Origin: Pseudonocardia lacus
Lineage (GTDB): Bacteria > Actinomycetota > Actinomycetes > Mycobacteriales > Pseudonocardiaceae
Reading direction: 5' to 3'
NCBI RefSeq assembly: GCF_018531445.1
Contig: NZ_JAHDTH010000068.1
Span: forward strand, 1 to 34,646
DNA length: 34,646 nt
Shown: positions 1 to 7,926 of the stretch, piece by piece
How the letters are laid out: the number at the start of each line of letters is the position of its first letter
How positions within the stretch are numbered: position 1 is the first letter of the stretch
The notes under the pieces: generated by a model
Database searches by the model: none
What the model was told of the DNA's origin: nothing
Seen by the model: only the letters and a program-made list of their open reading frames with translations
Program-made: the position numbers and the translations under genes

Positions 1-230
1 GCCAGTGGAACCGGCGCCCAGCCGAGCGACCTCGGCCGAACTGTCACACCCCACCACCAGAATCAACCGCGCAAGACCGGCCCCGACCGGTCACGATCAC
101 CTCCGGATCCGGGACGAAAGATCCGGGCTAGCCAGTATCAACCGTCAGCTACGCAGGAGACAAGACCACGAGCATCCCTTCCAACCCGGTCGAGCGTCCC
201 GTCCGCAGTGAGGAATGATCATTCAGGCAT

Positions 231-723
231 GCCAGATTTGCTCTCGCCGCCCAGAAACGGATCAAGGACAGCGGGCTGATCCGGAAGCCGACCAAGTCCC
301 TAGCCGGCGCGCGGACGCTGCACTTCCCGGGTTCGCGATCGAGATGTTGCACCGCCGGCGCTCCGACTCCGGTGGTCGAGGCACACTCTTCCCCGACACC
401 CTCGGCGGCTGGTGCGACCCGTCGAACACCCCTCACAATCTGCACAAACGCCCGCGCCGCGGCGGAGTTCGCCTGGGTGACGAGGCATGTCTCCGCAAGA
501 CCGCGGCCACCGAACTGGAACACGCGGGGCTCGGCCCGCCAGATCGCCGATCAACTCGGTCACGCTAAGGTGTCCGTGACCCAAAGACCGCTATCTCGGC
601 CGGCGCGCTACCAGTCGAGAGGCAGCCGAAGCATTGGATCGCGCACGAGCAGAAGGAGGGCCGAGAGTAAACGGCACCAAGCGGTATGTGGATCACTGCC
701 AAGATCAGACTAGAACGCTCTGA
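231..723 (+). pseudogene. decayed tyrosine recombinase (phage/AICE-type integrase), C-terminal part
   Basis: Three reading frames together spell the C-terminal catalytic part of an actinobacterial pSAM2-like integrase. Around 250-330 one frame reads KRIKDSGLIRKPTKSLAGAR. A second reads LPGFAIEML and then FPDTLGGWCDPSNT (about 325-430) and RKTAATELEHAGL (about 490-530). The first frame reappears as SARQIADQLGHAKVSVTQ (about 535-582). A one-base shift after that gives RYLGRRATSREAAEALDRAR, ending in a stop at 721-723. Family knowledge: RKTAAT holds the second catalytic Arg, LGHA the catalytic His and RYLGR the Tyr nucleophile, so the active-site pieces survive but not in one frame. I see no intact N-terminal half. 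At least three frameshifts make an active enzyme impossible; this is the scar of an old integrated element. Confidence 0.82.
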
Positions 724-749
724 CCTGAGAAGGAAGCTCCTCCGGTTGG

Positions 750-784
750 ACTCGAACAACAACCCTGCGATTAGCTGTTCGAGT
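750..784. repeat. inverted repeat next to the integrase relic (possible att remnant)
   Basis: Perfect 9-bp arms ACTCGAACA (750-758) and TGTTCGAGT (776-784) are separated by 17 bp, starting 27 bp after the integrase stop. The left arm read on the - strand, with its neighbour (736-757), resembles the T-loop end of a tRNA (GTTCGAGTCCAACC), the usual attachment site of such integrases. No tRNA body can be folded here, so an att relic is only a guess. Confidence 0.35.
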
Positions 785-2141
785 TTCGCGATCACTGCTG
801 GCCTATCGCGAATACGGCTGTCTACCTGCAGTCATGGCACAGCACATTCGTGAACACTTGCCGCCATCGGCGACTGGGATTGGCTGTTTCAGGTGGGATA
901 AATGTGGCTTCGATCATGAACGCGGCCTGTGTCAGTGGCGCGGACCCGGCGCCCGGTTGCCCAGGTGGACAAGCGCGGGTCTGGTGCTTCGCCTGGCCCG
1001 ACCGTGCCCGCTCGATCCGGACGTGCCGCTTCCGGCGCTTCCGAAGCCGGACGTTCACCGGCTGATCGTCTGGTCCGCGGCTCAATCCGGCTCTCGGGCT
1101 CACTCGGCTGCCGTCGGCGCGACCGGCCTGGGCCCGGCCGGCACGGCGAGGAGTGCCGCACGTCCGGCTGCCCGCCGCCGATCACCCAAGCGCGGACCAC
1201 ACCCGATCGCCACGCGAACTGACCACGCTCGCCGGAGCCCCTGGGCAGCCGGAAGGCCAGCCGCATGGCTGGGGTTGACACGGCCGTCGCTAACTCGGCG
1301 CGGTGGTCGGCCGCGTAGAGGAAGCTGCGCTCGCCGCCCGGCGGAGCGGGGTCCCCGCGCCTCGACGTCGGGTCGGTCAGCTCTCCGCCGGGTCGTCGGG
1401 CGTGGTCCCGCGGCCGCGGGTCGAGCGGCGCGCAGGTGGCCGCGGGCCTGCAGCGGGCGATCGGTCGCGGGATGCGTCGGTGCCGGGCGCCGGTCTGCTC
1501 GGGAAGCGCCGAGGCCGGCGTCGGCTCGCCGAACACCGACACGTCGGCGTCCGGCACGCGCAGCACCACGGCTCCGGGAGCGCAAAGGTCACCGGTTCGG
1601 CGTCCGCGGAACCGGCCCAGGCCCCGGCGATGGCCGAGCCCCGGCAGTGCGGGCGCGACCAGCTCCGTCGGTCGGACGGCCAGACCGCTCGGCCTCTCGC
1701 GCTGCAGTGCGATGAGCGTGCTGCCGGGTCGCCCGGGCTGCGGCCAGCGCGCTCGGCGGCCGACCGGCTGGCCTGGCGCTGTGCAGTCAGCTCGGCCAGC
1801 CTGCAGCCGAGAACGACGGGTTGGCGGGAGCGGCTCACGCAGGCAGCGACGTCCGGCCGTTCGGCCGCCGCCCGGCCCGACGTACTCCGACGGCAGCAGC
1901 AGCGCCGCGCCGAGCAGCTTGACCGTGACGCCCAGCGTAGAACCAGGACCCGCACGCCAGGGTGAAGCGCGTGTCGGGGTTGAGCAGCCTGTGCAGCCGC
2001 AGACCGGCCCGGCCGCCGCTCTCAGAAGTCGTGCCCGACCACCAGCCTCACCTGCTGGTCGACACGTGATCGGAGCGGCGTGATCGTCGGCGCGTAGACT
2101 CGAACGGTAAGCATCGACCCGGATGCAGAAGGAATCAACGG
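785..2141. other. 1.36 kb without a recognisable gene
   Basis: Long open frames exist on both strands, but all translate to Arg/Pro/Ala-rich text typical of GC-rich DNA read out of frame. On the - strand a few patches look more protein-like: LLGAALLLPSEYV near 1890, GAVVLRVPDADVSVFGEPTP near 1530, and FLYAADHRAELATAVSTPAM near 1290. They fall in differing contexts without a continuous frame or a start with a ribosome binding site. A decayed gene on the - strand is possible; I cannot name it. Confidence 0.4.
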
Positions 2142-2771
2142 ATGGTTGCAGATCAGGCGCAGGCAGGTGTCGCCGAGCGCATTCTGGAAACGGCCATCGA
2201 CGAATTCTCCGCGCACGGCTTCGCGGGCGCCCGGGTCGACCGGATCGCAAGCAACGCAAAGGTCAGCCCACGCTCCCTCTACTACCATTTCGGCAACAAG
2301 AGGGATCTTTACGTCGCGGTGTACCGACAGCTCCAGTCTGAGCACTTCACCGATTTCCTGCAGCACGTCAGCACGGACGATCTCGCCGGGTTGCTGCTGG
2401 CCAACCTGGACCGGGCGGCCAGTCCGCGGTGGCGGCGGTGGGCTCGACTGAGCATGTGGGAAGCACTGCAGCCGACCGGCGTGGGGGCTCACGAGTACGA
2501 TTCGGTAAACGGCGACCTGGTCGCATTTCGTCGCGCCCAGGAAGAGGGCCGACTGGATCCGTCGTTGGACCCGCACCTGCTTGCGCTGGCGTTCACCGCG
2601 ATCACGTTCTTCCCGTGGATGGTGCCCGGCGAGGTGATCCGCACGGTCGGACTGGAGCCGTCGGACCCGGAGTTCGTCGACCGGCAGACCCGACTGGTGA
2701 CCGACCTCGTGGCACGCCTGCAGGCCGCCGTCGACCGGCCCGACGCCGCCCACCGCACCAGCACGGGCTGA
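2142..2771 (+). CDS. TetR/AcrR-family transcriptional regulator
   Basis: A 209-residue protein, the usual TetR size. Residues about 10-58 form the TetR DNA-binding domain: the first helix ERILETAIDEFSAHGF, then RVDRIASNAKVSPRSLYYHF as the helix-turn-helix, then the NKRDLY motif that opens helix 4. The remainder is a variable ligand-binding domain, with TFFPWMVPG near residue 165 typical of the family. The ATG at 2142 is chosen because a purine-rich AGAAGGA lies 9-15 bases upstream and the HTH begins at the expected distance. It lies directly upstream of and parallel to the catabolic operon, with a palindrome-containing promoter between them, so it is likely the local repressor, de-repressed by a pathway acyl-CoA or acid. 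The ligand is not predictable. Confidence 0.93.
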   Translation: MVADQAQAGVAERILETAIDEFSAHGFAGARVDRIASNAKVSPRSLYYHFGNKRDLYVAVYRQLQSEHFTDFLQHVSTDDLAGLLLANLDRAASPRWRRWARLSMWEALQPTGVGAHEYDSVNGDLVAFRRAQEEGRLDPSLDPHLLALAFTAITFFPWMVPGEVIRTVGLEPSDPEFVDRQTRLVTDLVARLQAAVDRPDAAHRTSTG

Positions 2772-2832
2772 CCCCCCGAGGGCTCGCCCGCTCACCCTGC
2801 GCGATCAGTCGTTCGCGGGCCTCACCAGGTCA

Positions 2833-2861
2833 TTGACAGTAAGGGAAAACTTCCTTACCGT
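2833..2861 (+). promoter_or_regulatory. sigma-70-like promoter with TetR-type operator in the spacer
   Basis: TTGACA (2833-2838) is followed 17 bp later by TACCGT (2856-2861), a TAnnnT -10 box. The spacer holds an inverted repeat GTAAGG-N8-CCTTAC (2839-2858), 20 bp overall and therefore the size of a TetR operator. Repressor bound there would block RNA polymerase. It sits 88 bp upstream of the acyl-CoA synthetase gene and 62 bp after the tetR stop. Confidence 0.6.
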
Positions 2862-2948
2862 CGCTGCCGCTGGTGCCGGGGCGCCGAGCCGGTCCGAGGA
2901 CCGGCCGTCGGCCGCCTGCGGCGACGGCCCGACCGCAAGGAGGCGGCG

Positions 2949-4562
2949 ATGCCGGAGAGCAGGACGCTCGGCCGACTCGTGGCAGAACACGCCACGAACC
3001 GCGGCGACGCGGAGGCGCTCGTGTTCGGGGATTCCCGACTGACCTACGCGCAACTGCTGAACGCAGTCAGGCGGACGGCAAAAGGATTTCTCGCACTGGG
3101 CGTGCAGCGCGGCGACCGCATCGCCGCGTGGTTGCCGAACTCGGCCGAATGGGTCGTGGTCGACCTCGCCGCGGCTGCCATCGGGTGCGTTTTCGTCGGG
3201 CTGAACACGTGGTACACCGCGCCCGAACTGGAGCATGCGATGCGCGACTCAGGCGCTTCCGTGCTGGTGGTCACCAGCCGGTTCCGCCGTCACGATTACG
3301 AGTCCGAGTTCGCCCGGTTGCGCGCCGACGCGACCGCAGGCGATGGCGCGGTTGTCGGCGGGCTGCCGGCCCTCGCCCACGTCGTGTCGTTCACTGACGG
3401 ATTCCCGGGTGCCACCACGTCGATGGCGGACCTGCGGGCCGCGGGCGACGGCCTCGACGACGACCGCTGGTGGGCCGCGATCGACGCAGTCCAACCGGAG
3501 GACCCGGCGAATCTGCTCTACACCTCGGGCAGTACCGCCCGACCGAAGGGGGTCGTGCTGGTGCACCACGGCCTGATCGAGAATGGTTTCTCGATCGGCT
3601 CGCGCCAGCACTTCCGCCCCGACGACCGGGTCTGGTTCGGCACTCCGCTGTTCTTCAGCTTCGGCTGCGCGAACGGCCTGATGGCCACGCTCAGCCACGG
3701 CGCGGCGCTCGTCTTGCAGGACGACCTCACGCCCGCCGCGGTCGTGGAGACGATGCGCACGGAGAAGTGCACGGTCTATTACGCGAGCGGCAACGTCACG
3801 ATGGCGCTGCTGGACATGCCCGACCTCGACGCGTCCTCGCTGTCCCTGCGCACCGGCCTGGTCAGCGGCTCGGCCACGGTCCGGGCCGTGGTGGAGAAGC
3901 TCGGCATCACCGAGGCGTGCAACCTCTACGGCCTCACCGAGACCTACGGCAACTGCACGGTCACCGACGCGAGCGAGCCGCTGGACGTGCGGGCCACCTG
4001 CAACGGCACGGCGCTGCCGGGCAACGAGATCCGCATCGTCGACCCCGACACCGGCCGGGTGCTGGGCCCGGAGGAGGAGGGCGAGATCCAGGTCCGCGGC
4101 TACGTCACCCCGGGCTACTACAACGACCCCGAGCGCAACGCCGTCACCTTCACCGAGGACGGCTTCTTCAAGACCAGCGACCTGGGCTTCATTGACCGCG
4201 CCGGCCAGCTGCACTGGATCAGCCGGCTGGACGACATGATCAAGACCAGCGGGATCAACGTGGCCCCGGCCGAGGTCGAGGAGGTGCTCGATCGCGAGCC
4301 GCGCATCCGGCGCAGCTACGTCGTCGGGCTCCCGGACGAGTCCCGCGGGGCGATCGTGGCCGCGTTCATCGAGTTCGAGGACGGCCAGGAGATGACCCTG
4401 GAGGAGGTCCGCGAGCACTGCGCCGGGTCGCTGTCGAGCTACAAGCTGCCCCGACTGATCGAGGCGATCAGCTACGACCAGGTGCCGTTCACCCCCACCG
4501 GGAAGGTCCGCAAGAAGAGCTTCCGGGAGAACTTCCTGGCCCGGACCGCGGCGGGGAGCTGA
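2949..4562 (+). CDS. acyl-CoA synthetase (AMP-forming, ANL superfamily)
   Basis: A 537-residue enzyme predicted to adenylate a carboxylic acid and transfer it to CoA. ANL motifs occur in order: the P-loop-like YTSGSTARPKG at 191-201, NLYGLTETYG at 325-334, TSDLGFIDRAGQLHWISRLD with the ribose-binding Asp and hinge Arg near 410-430, and PFTPTGKVRKK with the catalytic Lys at 519. The length is normal for a stand-alone ligase. ATG 2949 follows the A/G-rich AAGGAGGCG, a strong ribosome binding site. It is the first gene of the operon and the next gene starts two bases after its stop, so it probably provides the entry reaction. The surrounding CoA genes suggest a branched or cyclic organic acid. 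Substrate specificity cannot be read from the motifs. Confidence 0.92.
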   Translation: MPESRTLGRLVAEHATNRGDAEALVFGDSRLTYAQLLNAVRRTAKGFLALGVQRGDRIAAWLPNSAEWVVVDLAAAAIGCVFVGLNTWYTAPELEHAMRDSGASVLVVTSRFRRHDYESEFARLRADATAGDGAVVGGLPALAHVVSFTDGFPGATTSMADLRAAGDGLDDDRWWAAIDAVQPEDPANLLYTSGSTARPKGVVLVHHGLIENGFSIGSRQHFRPDDRVWFGTPLFFSFGCANGLMATLSHGAALVLQDDLTPAAVVETMRTEKCTVYYASGNVTMALLDMPDLDASSLSLRTGLVSGSATVRAVVEKLGITEACNLYGLTETYGNCTVTDASEPLDVRATCNGTALPGNEIRIVDPDTGRVLGPEEEGEIQVRGYVTPGYYNDPERNAVTFTEDGFFKTSDLGFIDRAGQLHWISRLDDMIKTSGINVAPAEVEEVLDREPRIRRSYVVGLPDESRGAIVAAFIEFEDGQEMTLEEVREHCAGSLSSYKLPRLIEAISYDQVPFTPTGKVRKKSFRENFLARTAAGS

Positions 4563-4564
4563 CC

Positions 4565-5746
4565 GTGGCCGGGACGGGACCCCTGCGGGGCATCCGGGTG
4601 TTCGACATGACGGTCTTCATGGTCGGCCCGTGGGCCTCGATGCACCTGGGCGCGCTGGGCGCCGACGTCATCCACGTCGAGCGCCCGCTGTCGGCGGGCA
4701 GCGGCATCCCGGAGATCCCTCCGCAGGTCAACGGGATGTCCGCGGGCTACATCGCGTGGAACATGAACAAGCGCGGGATCGCGCTGGACCTGAAGTCCGA
4801 AGCCGGGCGGCGGCGCGCGGTGCAGATCGCCGGGCAGTGCGACGTGTTCCTGGTCAACATGCGCACCGGGGTCGCCGAGCGGCTCGGACTGGGCTACGAC
4901 GAGCTCAAGGCCATCAACCCGGGGCTGGTGTACTGCTCGATCACCGGCTGGGGCCGCACCGGGCCGCTGGCCGACGAGCCGGCGACCGACGTCGTGGTGC
5001 AGGCGGTCAGCGGGTTCTGGTCGGCGGCCGGCGCCGAGGGCGCGGCCGGTGAGTTCCACCGCCACTACACCCAGCTCGACGCCACCACCGGCAACGCCGC
5101 CGCGCAGGCCGTGCTGATGGGGCTGCTGGCCCGCCGGCGCACCGGGCGCGGCACCCGGATCGACATCACGATGCTGCAGTCCGCGGCCGGGGTGCAGGCC
5201 CTGCCGCTGGGCAGCTACCTGGCCACCGGGCAGTCGCCGCAGCCGTCCGGATCCGCGTCCGGGGTGGCCGCGCCGGACGAGGCGTTCGGCTGCCGTGACG
5301 GCCGCTACGTCGGTGTCTCGGTGCGTACGCCGGGCCAGTGGACGAGCTTCTGCGCGGCCCTCGGGAAGCCGGAGTGGGAGGCCGACCCGCGCTTCGCCAC
5401 CAACGCCGACCGGATGGCCAACCGGGCCGAGCTGCGCGCGCTGCTCACCGCGGAGTTCGCGGCCTACCCGCTGGACTACTGGTTGCTGCAGTCCCGCCGC
5501 CACCGGGTGCCGGCCGCGCACCCGCGCGGCTTCGAGGAGATCCGCCGCGACGTGCAGGTCCGCGACAACGGCTACCTGGTCGAGATGGAGACCCCTTGGG
5601 CGCGGGTGACCACCGGCGGCCCGCCGTGGCGGTTCTCCCGCACGCCCGCGGCCTGGCACTCGCCGACCCCAGGCATCGGGCAGCACGACGCCGACGTCGA
5701 CACCGAGTTCGGGGTCGCCGCCAGCGACCCGGCGGTGCTGCGGTGA
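4565..5746 (+). CDS. family III CoA-transferase (CaiB/BaiF), subunit 1
   Basis: A 393-residue protein of the CaiB/BaiF/Frc family, which moves CoA between organic acids through an enzyme-bound aspartyl mixed anhydride. The N-terminal Rossmann-like part carries LGADVIHVERP (31-41), NMNKRGIALDLKSEAGR (66-82) and NPGLVYCSITGWGRTGP (118-134). Asp172 in QLDATTGNAAAQAV aligns with the family's catalytic Asp, and RTGRGTRIDITML follows as expected. GTG 4565 is used, two bases after the synthetase stop. Its stop overlaps the next CoA-transferase start (GTGA). Two adjacent, different family III subunits recall heteromeric enzymes such as BbsEF of toluene catabolism; heteromer formation here is inference. 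Confidence 0.92.
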   Translation: MAGTGPLRGIRVFDMTVFMVGPWASMHLGALGADVIHVERPLSAGSGIPEIPPQVNGMSAGYIAWNMNKRGIALDLKSEAGRRRAVQIAGQCDVFLVNMRTGVAERLGLGYDELKAINPGLVYCSITGWGRTGPLADEPATDVVVQAVSGFWSAAGAEGAAGEFHRHYTQLDATTGNAAAQAVLMGLLARRRTGRGTRIDITMLQSAAGVQALPLGSYLATGQSPQPSGSASGVAAPDEAFGCRDGRYVGVSVRTPGQWTSFCAALGKPEWEADPRFATNADRMANRAELRALLTAEFAAYPLDYWLLQSRRHRVPAAHPRGFEEIRRDVQVRDNGYLVEMETPWARVTTGGPPWRFSRTPAAWHSPTPGIGQHDADVDTEFGVAASDPAVLR

Positions 5747-6903
5747 CCGCGCCGCTGCACGGGACGACCGTGCTGGAGCTGGCCGAAGGCGTGGCCGGCC
5801 CGTACCTTGGCGAGCAGCTGGCCATGGCCGGCGCCGACGTCGTCAAGGTCGAGACCGGCGCTGGCGACTGCAGCCGGGGCTGGGTCCCGCTGCTCGACGC
5901 GGGGCTGAGCGGGCCCTTCGTGGCGCTCAACCAGGGCAAGCGCTCGATCCGGGCGGACGCCGCCGACCCGCGGTTGATCGCCTGGGCGGACGTCGTCATC
6001 ACCGACGACACCCACCCGGGCGCTGGGTGGTTCGGCGGCCCGCAGGGCATCGGTGCGGCGAACCCGCGGGTGGTGTGCTGCTCGATCTCCGGCTACGGGC
6101 CCGACGGCCCGGCCGGCGGGGAGGCGGGCGGCGACCTCCCGGCCGAGATGGCGTCCGGCGCCAGTGCGTCGATGGGCGAGCCGGGCGGCCCACCGGTCCG
6201 GATGCCCGACGGCTACCCGTCGGCGGTCGCCGCGGACTACGCGGTGCAGGCCGTGGTCGCCGCGCTGCTGGAGCGCGAGACGTCCGGGCTCGGCCAGCTG
6301 GTCGACGTCTCGCTGCTCGGCGCCATGATCACCATGCGCTCGACGCTCTGGGTCGCGCACTCCGACCCCGACGAGTGGTGGGGCTTCCACCTCGACAACG
6401 CCGTGAAGCGGCCCTACCGGGGCCATCGCACAGCCTCCGGCCAGGCGTACATCTCGGTCGGCGGCCAGGCCTTCGACGACGGGCTCGCCGACCGGCTCGG
6501 CATCCCGGAGATCGGCGACGACCTGCGCTGGCCGCTGGCCCGCGCGGAGGGGATCAACCCAGGGTCCCGGCACACCGACGAGCTGGCCGATCTCTGGGTG
6601 GAGCCGCTGTCCCGGTTCACCGTCGACGAGCTGCGCGACCTGCTCGCCCCGTACGGCGGGCAGGTGCAGCCGGCCAACACCTACCCGGAGCTGGTCGAGA
6701 GCCCGGCGGCGCAGGCCGTGGGGCTGGTGCGCGAGTTCGACCAGCCCGGGGTCGGCCGGGTGCGCGGGATCGCCGCGCACTGGGAGTTCGACGGCGCGAA
6801 GCCGCCCCCGCTCGGCGGCGCGCCGCTGCTGGGCGAGCACACCGAGCAGGTGCTGGCCGAACTGGGCGGGCCGACCGGCACCGCACCCGACGAGGAGGGG
6901 TGA
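5743..6903 (+). CDS. family III CoA-transferase (CaiB/BaiF), subunit 2
   Basis: A 386-residue CaiB/BaiF protein, clearly divergent from its upstream neighbour. Recognisable parts are GVAGPYLGEQLAMAGADVVK (17-36), LNQGKRSIRAD (62-72), NPRVVCCSISGYGPDGP (107-123) and the catalytic-region VAADYAVQAVVAALLE with candidate Asp165. GQLVDVSLLGAM is the usual helix after it. The start is the GTG at 5743, within the GTGA overlap with the previous stop, since the frame stays open far upstream only as non-coding text. The conserved NxxKRSI element is a little short: residues 70-90 look compressed relative to subunit 1, so the two subunits may share labour within one heteromeric enzyme. Only three bases separate it from the oxidoreductase gene. 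Confidence 0.9.
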   Translation: MTAPLHGTTVLELAEGVAGPYLGEQLAMAGADVVKVETGAGDCSRGWVPLLDAGLSGPFVALNQGKRSIRADAADPRLIAWADVVITDDTHPGAGWFGGPQGIGAANPRVVCCSISGYGPDGPAGGEAGGDLPAEMASGASASMGEPGGPPVRMPDGYPSAVAADYAVQAVVAALLERETSGLGQLVDVSLLGAMITMRSTLWVAHSDPDEWWGFHLDNAVKRPYRGHRTASGQAYISVGGQAFDDGLADRLGIPEIGDDLRWPLARAEGINPGSRHTDELADLWVEPLSRFTVDELRDLLAPYGGQVQPANTYPELVESPAAQAVGLVREFDQPGVGRVRGIAAHWEFDGAKPPPLGGAPLLGEHTEQVLAELGGPTGTAPDEEG

Positions 6904-6906
6904 GCG

Positions 6907-7926
6907 ATGGACCTGGGCAACGTGCACGTGGTGATCGGGCGCGGCCGGGTCGGTGACGCCGTCGACCTGGCGGTCGAGGCCGAGCGCCTTGGCTTCGGCG
7001 GGGCCTGGGTGCCCGAGGGCGCGGCCGGGGCCGAGGCGTTCAGCACGCTGACCGCGGTCGCCCTGCGCACCGAGCGGCTGGAGCTGGGCACCGGGATCGT
7101 CAACCCGTTCGCCCGCACGCCGTCCACGCTGGTGCAGTCGATCTCGACGGTGGCCGGCTGCGCGCCCGGCCGCACGCTGAACATCGGGCTGGGCGCCAGC
7201 AGCCGCTACGTCGTGGAGAACCCGCACGGCACGCCGTTCAGGCAGACCGTGGAGCGCACCGGGGAGACGATCGCCATCGTCCGGGCGGCGACGCGGCAGA
7301 AGTCCGTCGACTTCGACGGCGAGGTCTTCCACGTCCGCGACGTGCGGTTCGTCCCGCCGCCGACCGGCCCGGTGCGGCTGTTCGTGGCCGGGCTCGGGCC
7401 GAAGATGCTGGCGCTGACCGGCACCGACGCCGACGGCTGGCTGCCGATCTGGCCGTCGCGGCGGTCGTTCGACGTGCTGCGCGCCCCGGTGGCCAACGCC
7501 GCTGCCGCGGCCGGGCGGCCGATGCCCGCGGTCGCCGCGTACGTCTACACCCACGTCGGCCCGGACGCGGAGGCCTCGCTCGCGTCGCTGCGCCGGGCGC
7601 TGGCCTGGTACATGGTCAGCGCCGGCGCCGGCTACCAGGCGATGTTCCGCCGGGTCGGCTACGGCGACGTGGTCGACGAGGTCAACGCGAAGTGGAAGGC
7701 CGGCGACCGCGAGCGCGCCCGGTCGGCCGTGCCGCGCGCTGCCGTCGAGGACATGTGCCTGTCCGGCGACCCGGCGACCCTGCCCGAGCAGATCGCGGCC
7801 TTCCACGCCGCCGGCATCGAGACGATTGTGCTGCAGTTCCCGCCCGACGTCGGGGTGCCCGAAGTCGCCGAGATCGTCGGGCGGGTGGCCGGGGCAGCCA
7901 CCCCGGCGGTCGCGGGGAGGTCGTGA
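6907..7926 (+). CDS. LLM-class (luciferase-like) flavin/F420-dependent oxidoreductase
   Basis: A 339-residue TIM-barrel protein of the bacterial luciferase-like family. Markers are AVEAERLGFGGAWVPEG (21-37), LRTERLELGTGIVNPFARTP (about 56-75), then GLGAS, the RFVPPPTGPVRLFVAGLGPK segment and the closing LSGDPATLPEQIAAFHAAGI near residue 285. Members bind FMN or F420 and act as monooxygenases or hydride-transfer enzymes; the absence of an obvious partner flavin reductase in the operon favours F420 use, which is common in actinomycetes. This is inference, as the motifs do not separate the two. ATG 6907 follows a GAGGGG ribosome binding site inside the preceding gene end. Its TGA overlaps the next ATG by one base. 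Likely role: oxidation of the CoA-bound intermediate or of a by-product. Confidence 0.88.
   Translation: MDLGNVHVVIGRGRVGDAVDLAVEAERLGFGGAWVPEGAAGAEAFSTLTAVALRTERLELGTGIVNPFARTPSTLVQSISTVAGCAPGRTLNIGLGASSRYVVENPHGTPFRQTVERTGETIAIVRAATRQKSVDFDGEVFHVRDVRFVPPPTGPVRLFVAGLGPKMLALTGTDADGWLPIWPSRRSFDVLRAPVANAAAAAGRPMPAVAAYVYTHVGPDAEASLASLRRALAWYMVSAGAGYQAMFRRVGYGDVVDEVNAKWKAGDRERARSAVPRAAVEDMCLSGDPATLPEQIAAFHAAGIETIVLQFPPDVGVPEVAEIVGRVAGAATPAVAGRS

Noticed and set aside
736..757. A tRNA 3' end on the - strand (GTTCGAGTCCAACC)
   Set aside because: No acceptor, D or anticodon stem can be built upstream, and the T-stem does not pair around a 7-base loop; kept only as part of a possible att relic.
889..2259. 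A 456-codon open frame on the - strand
   Set aside because: Composition is Arg/Pro/Gly-rich, it overlaps the start of the well-supported TetR gene, and it has no domain signature or ribosome binding site.
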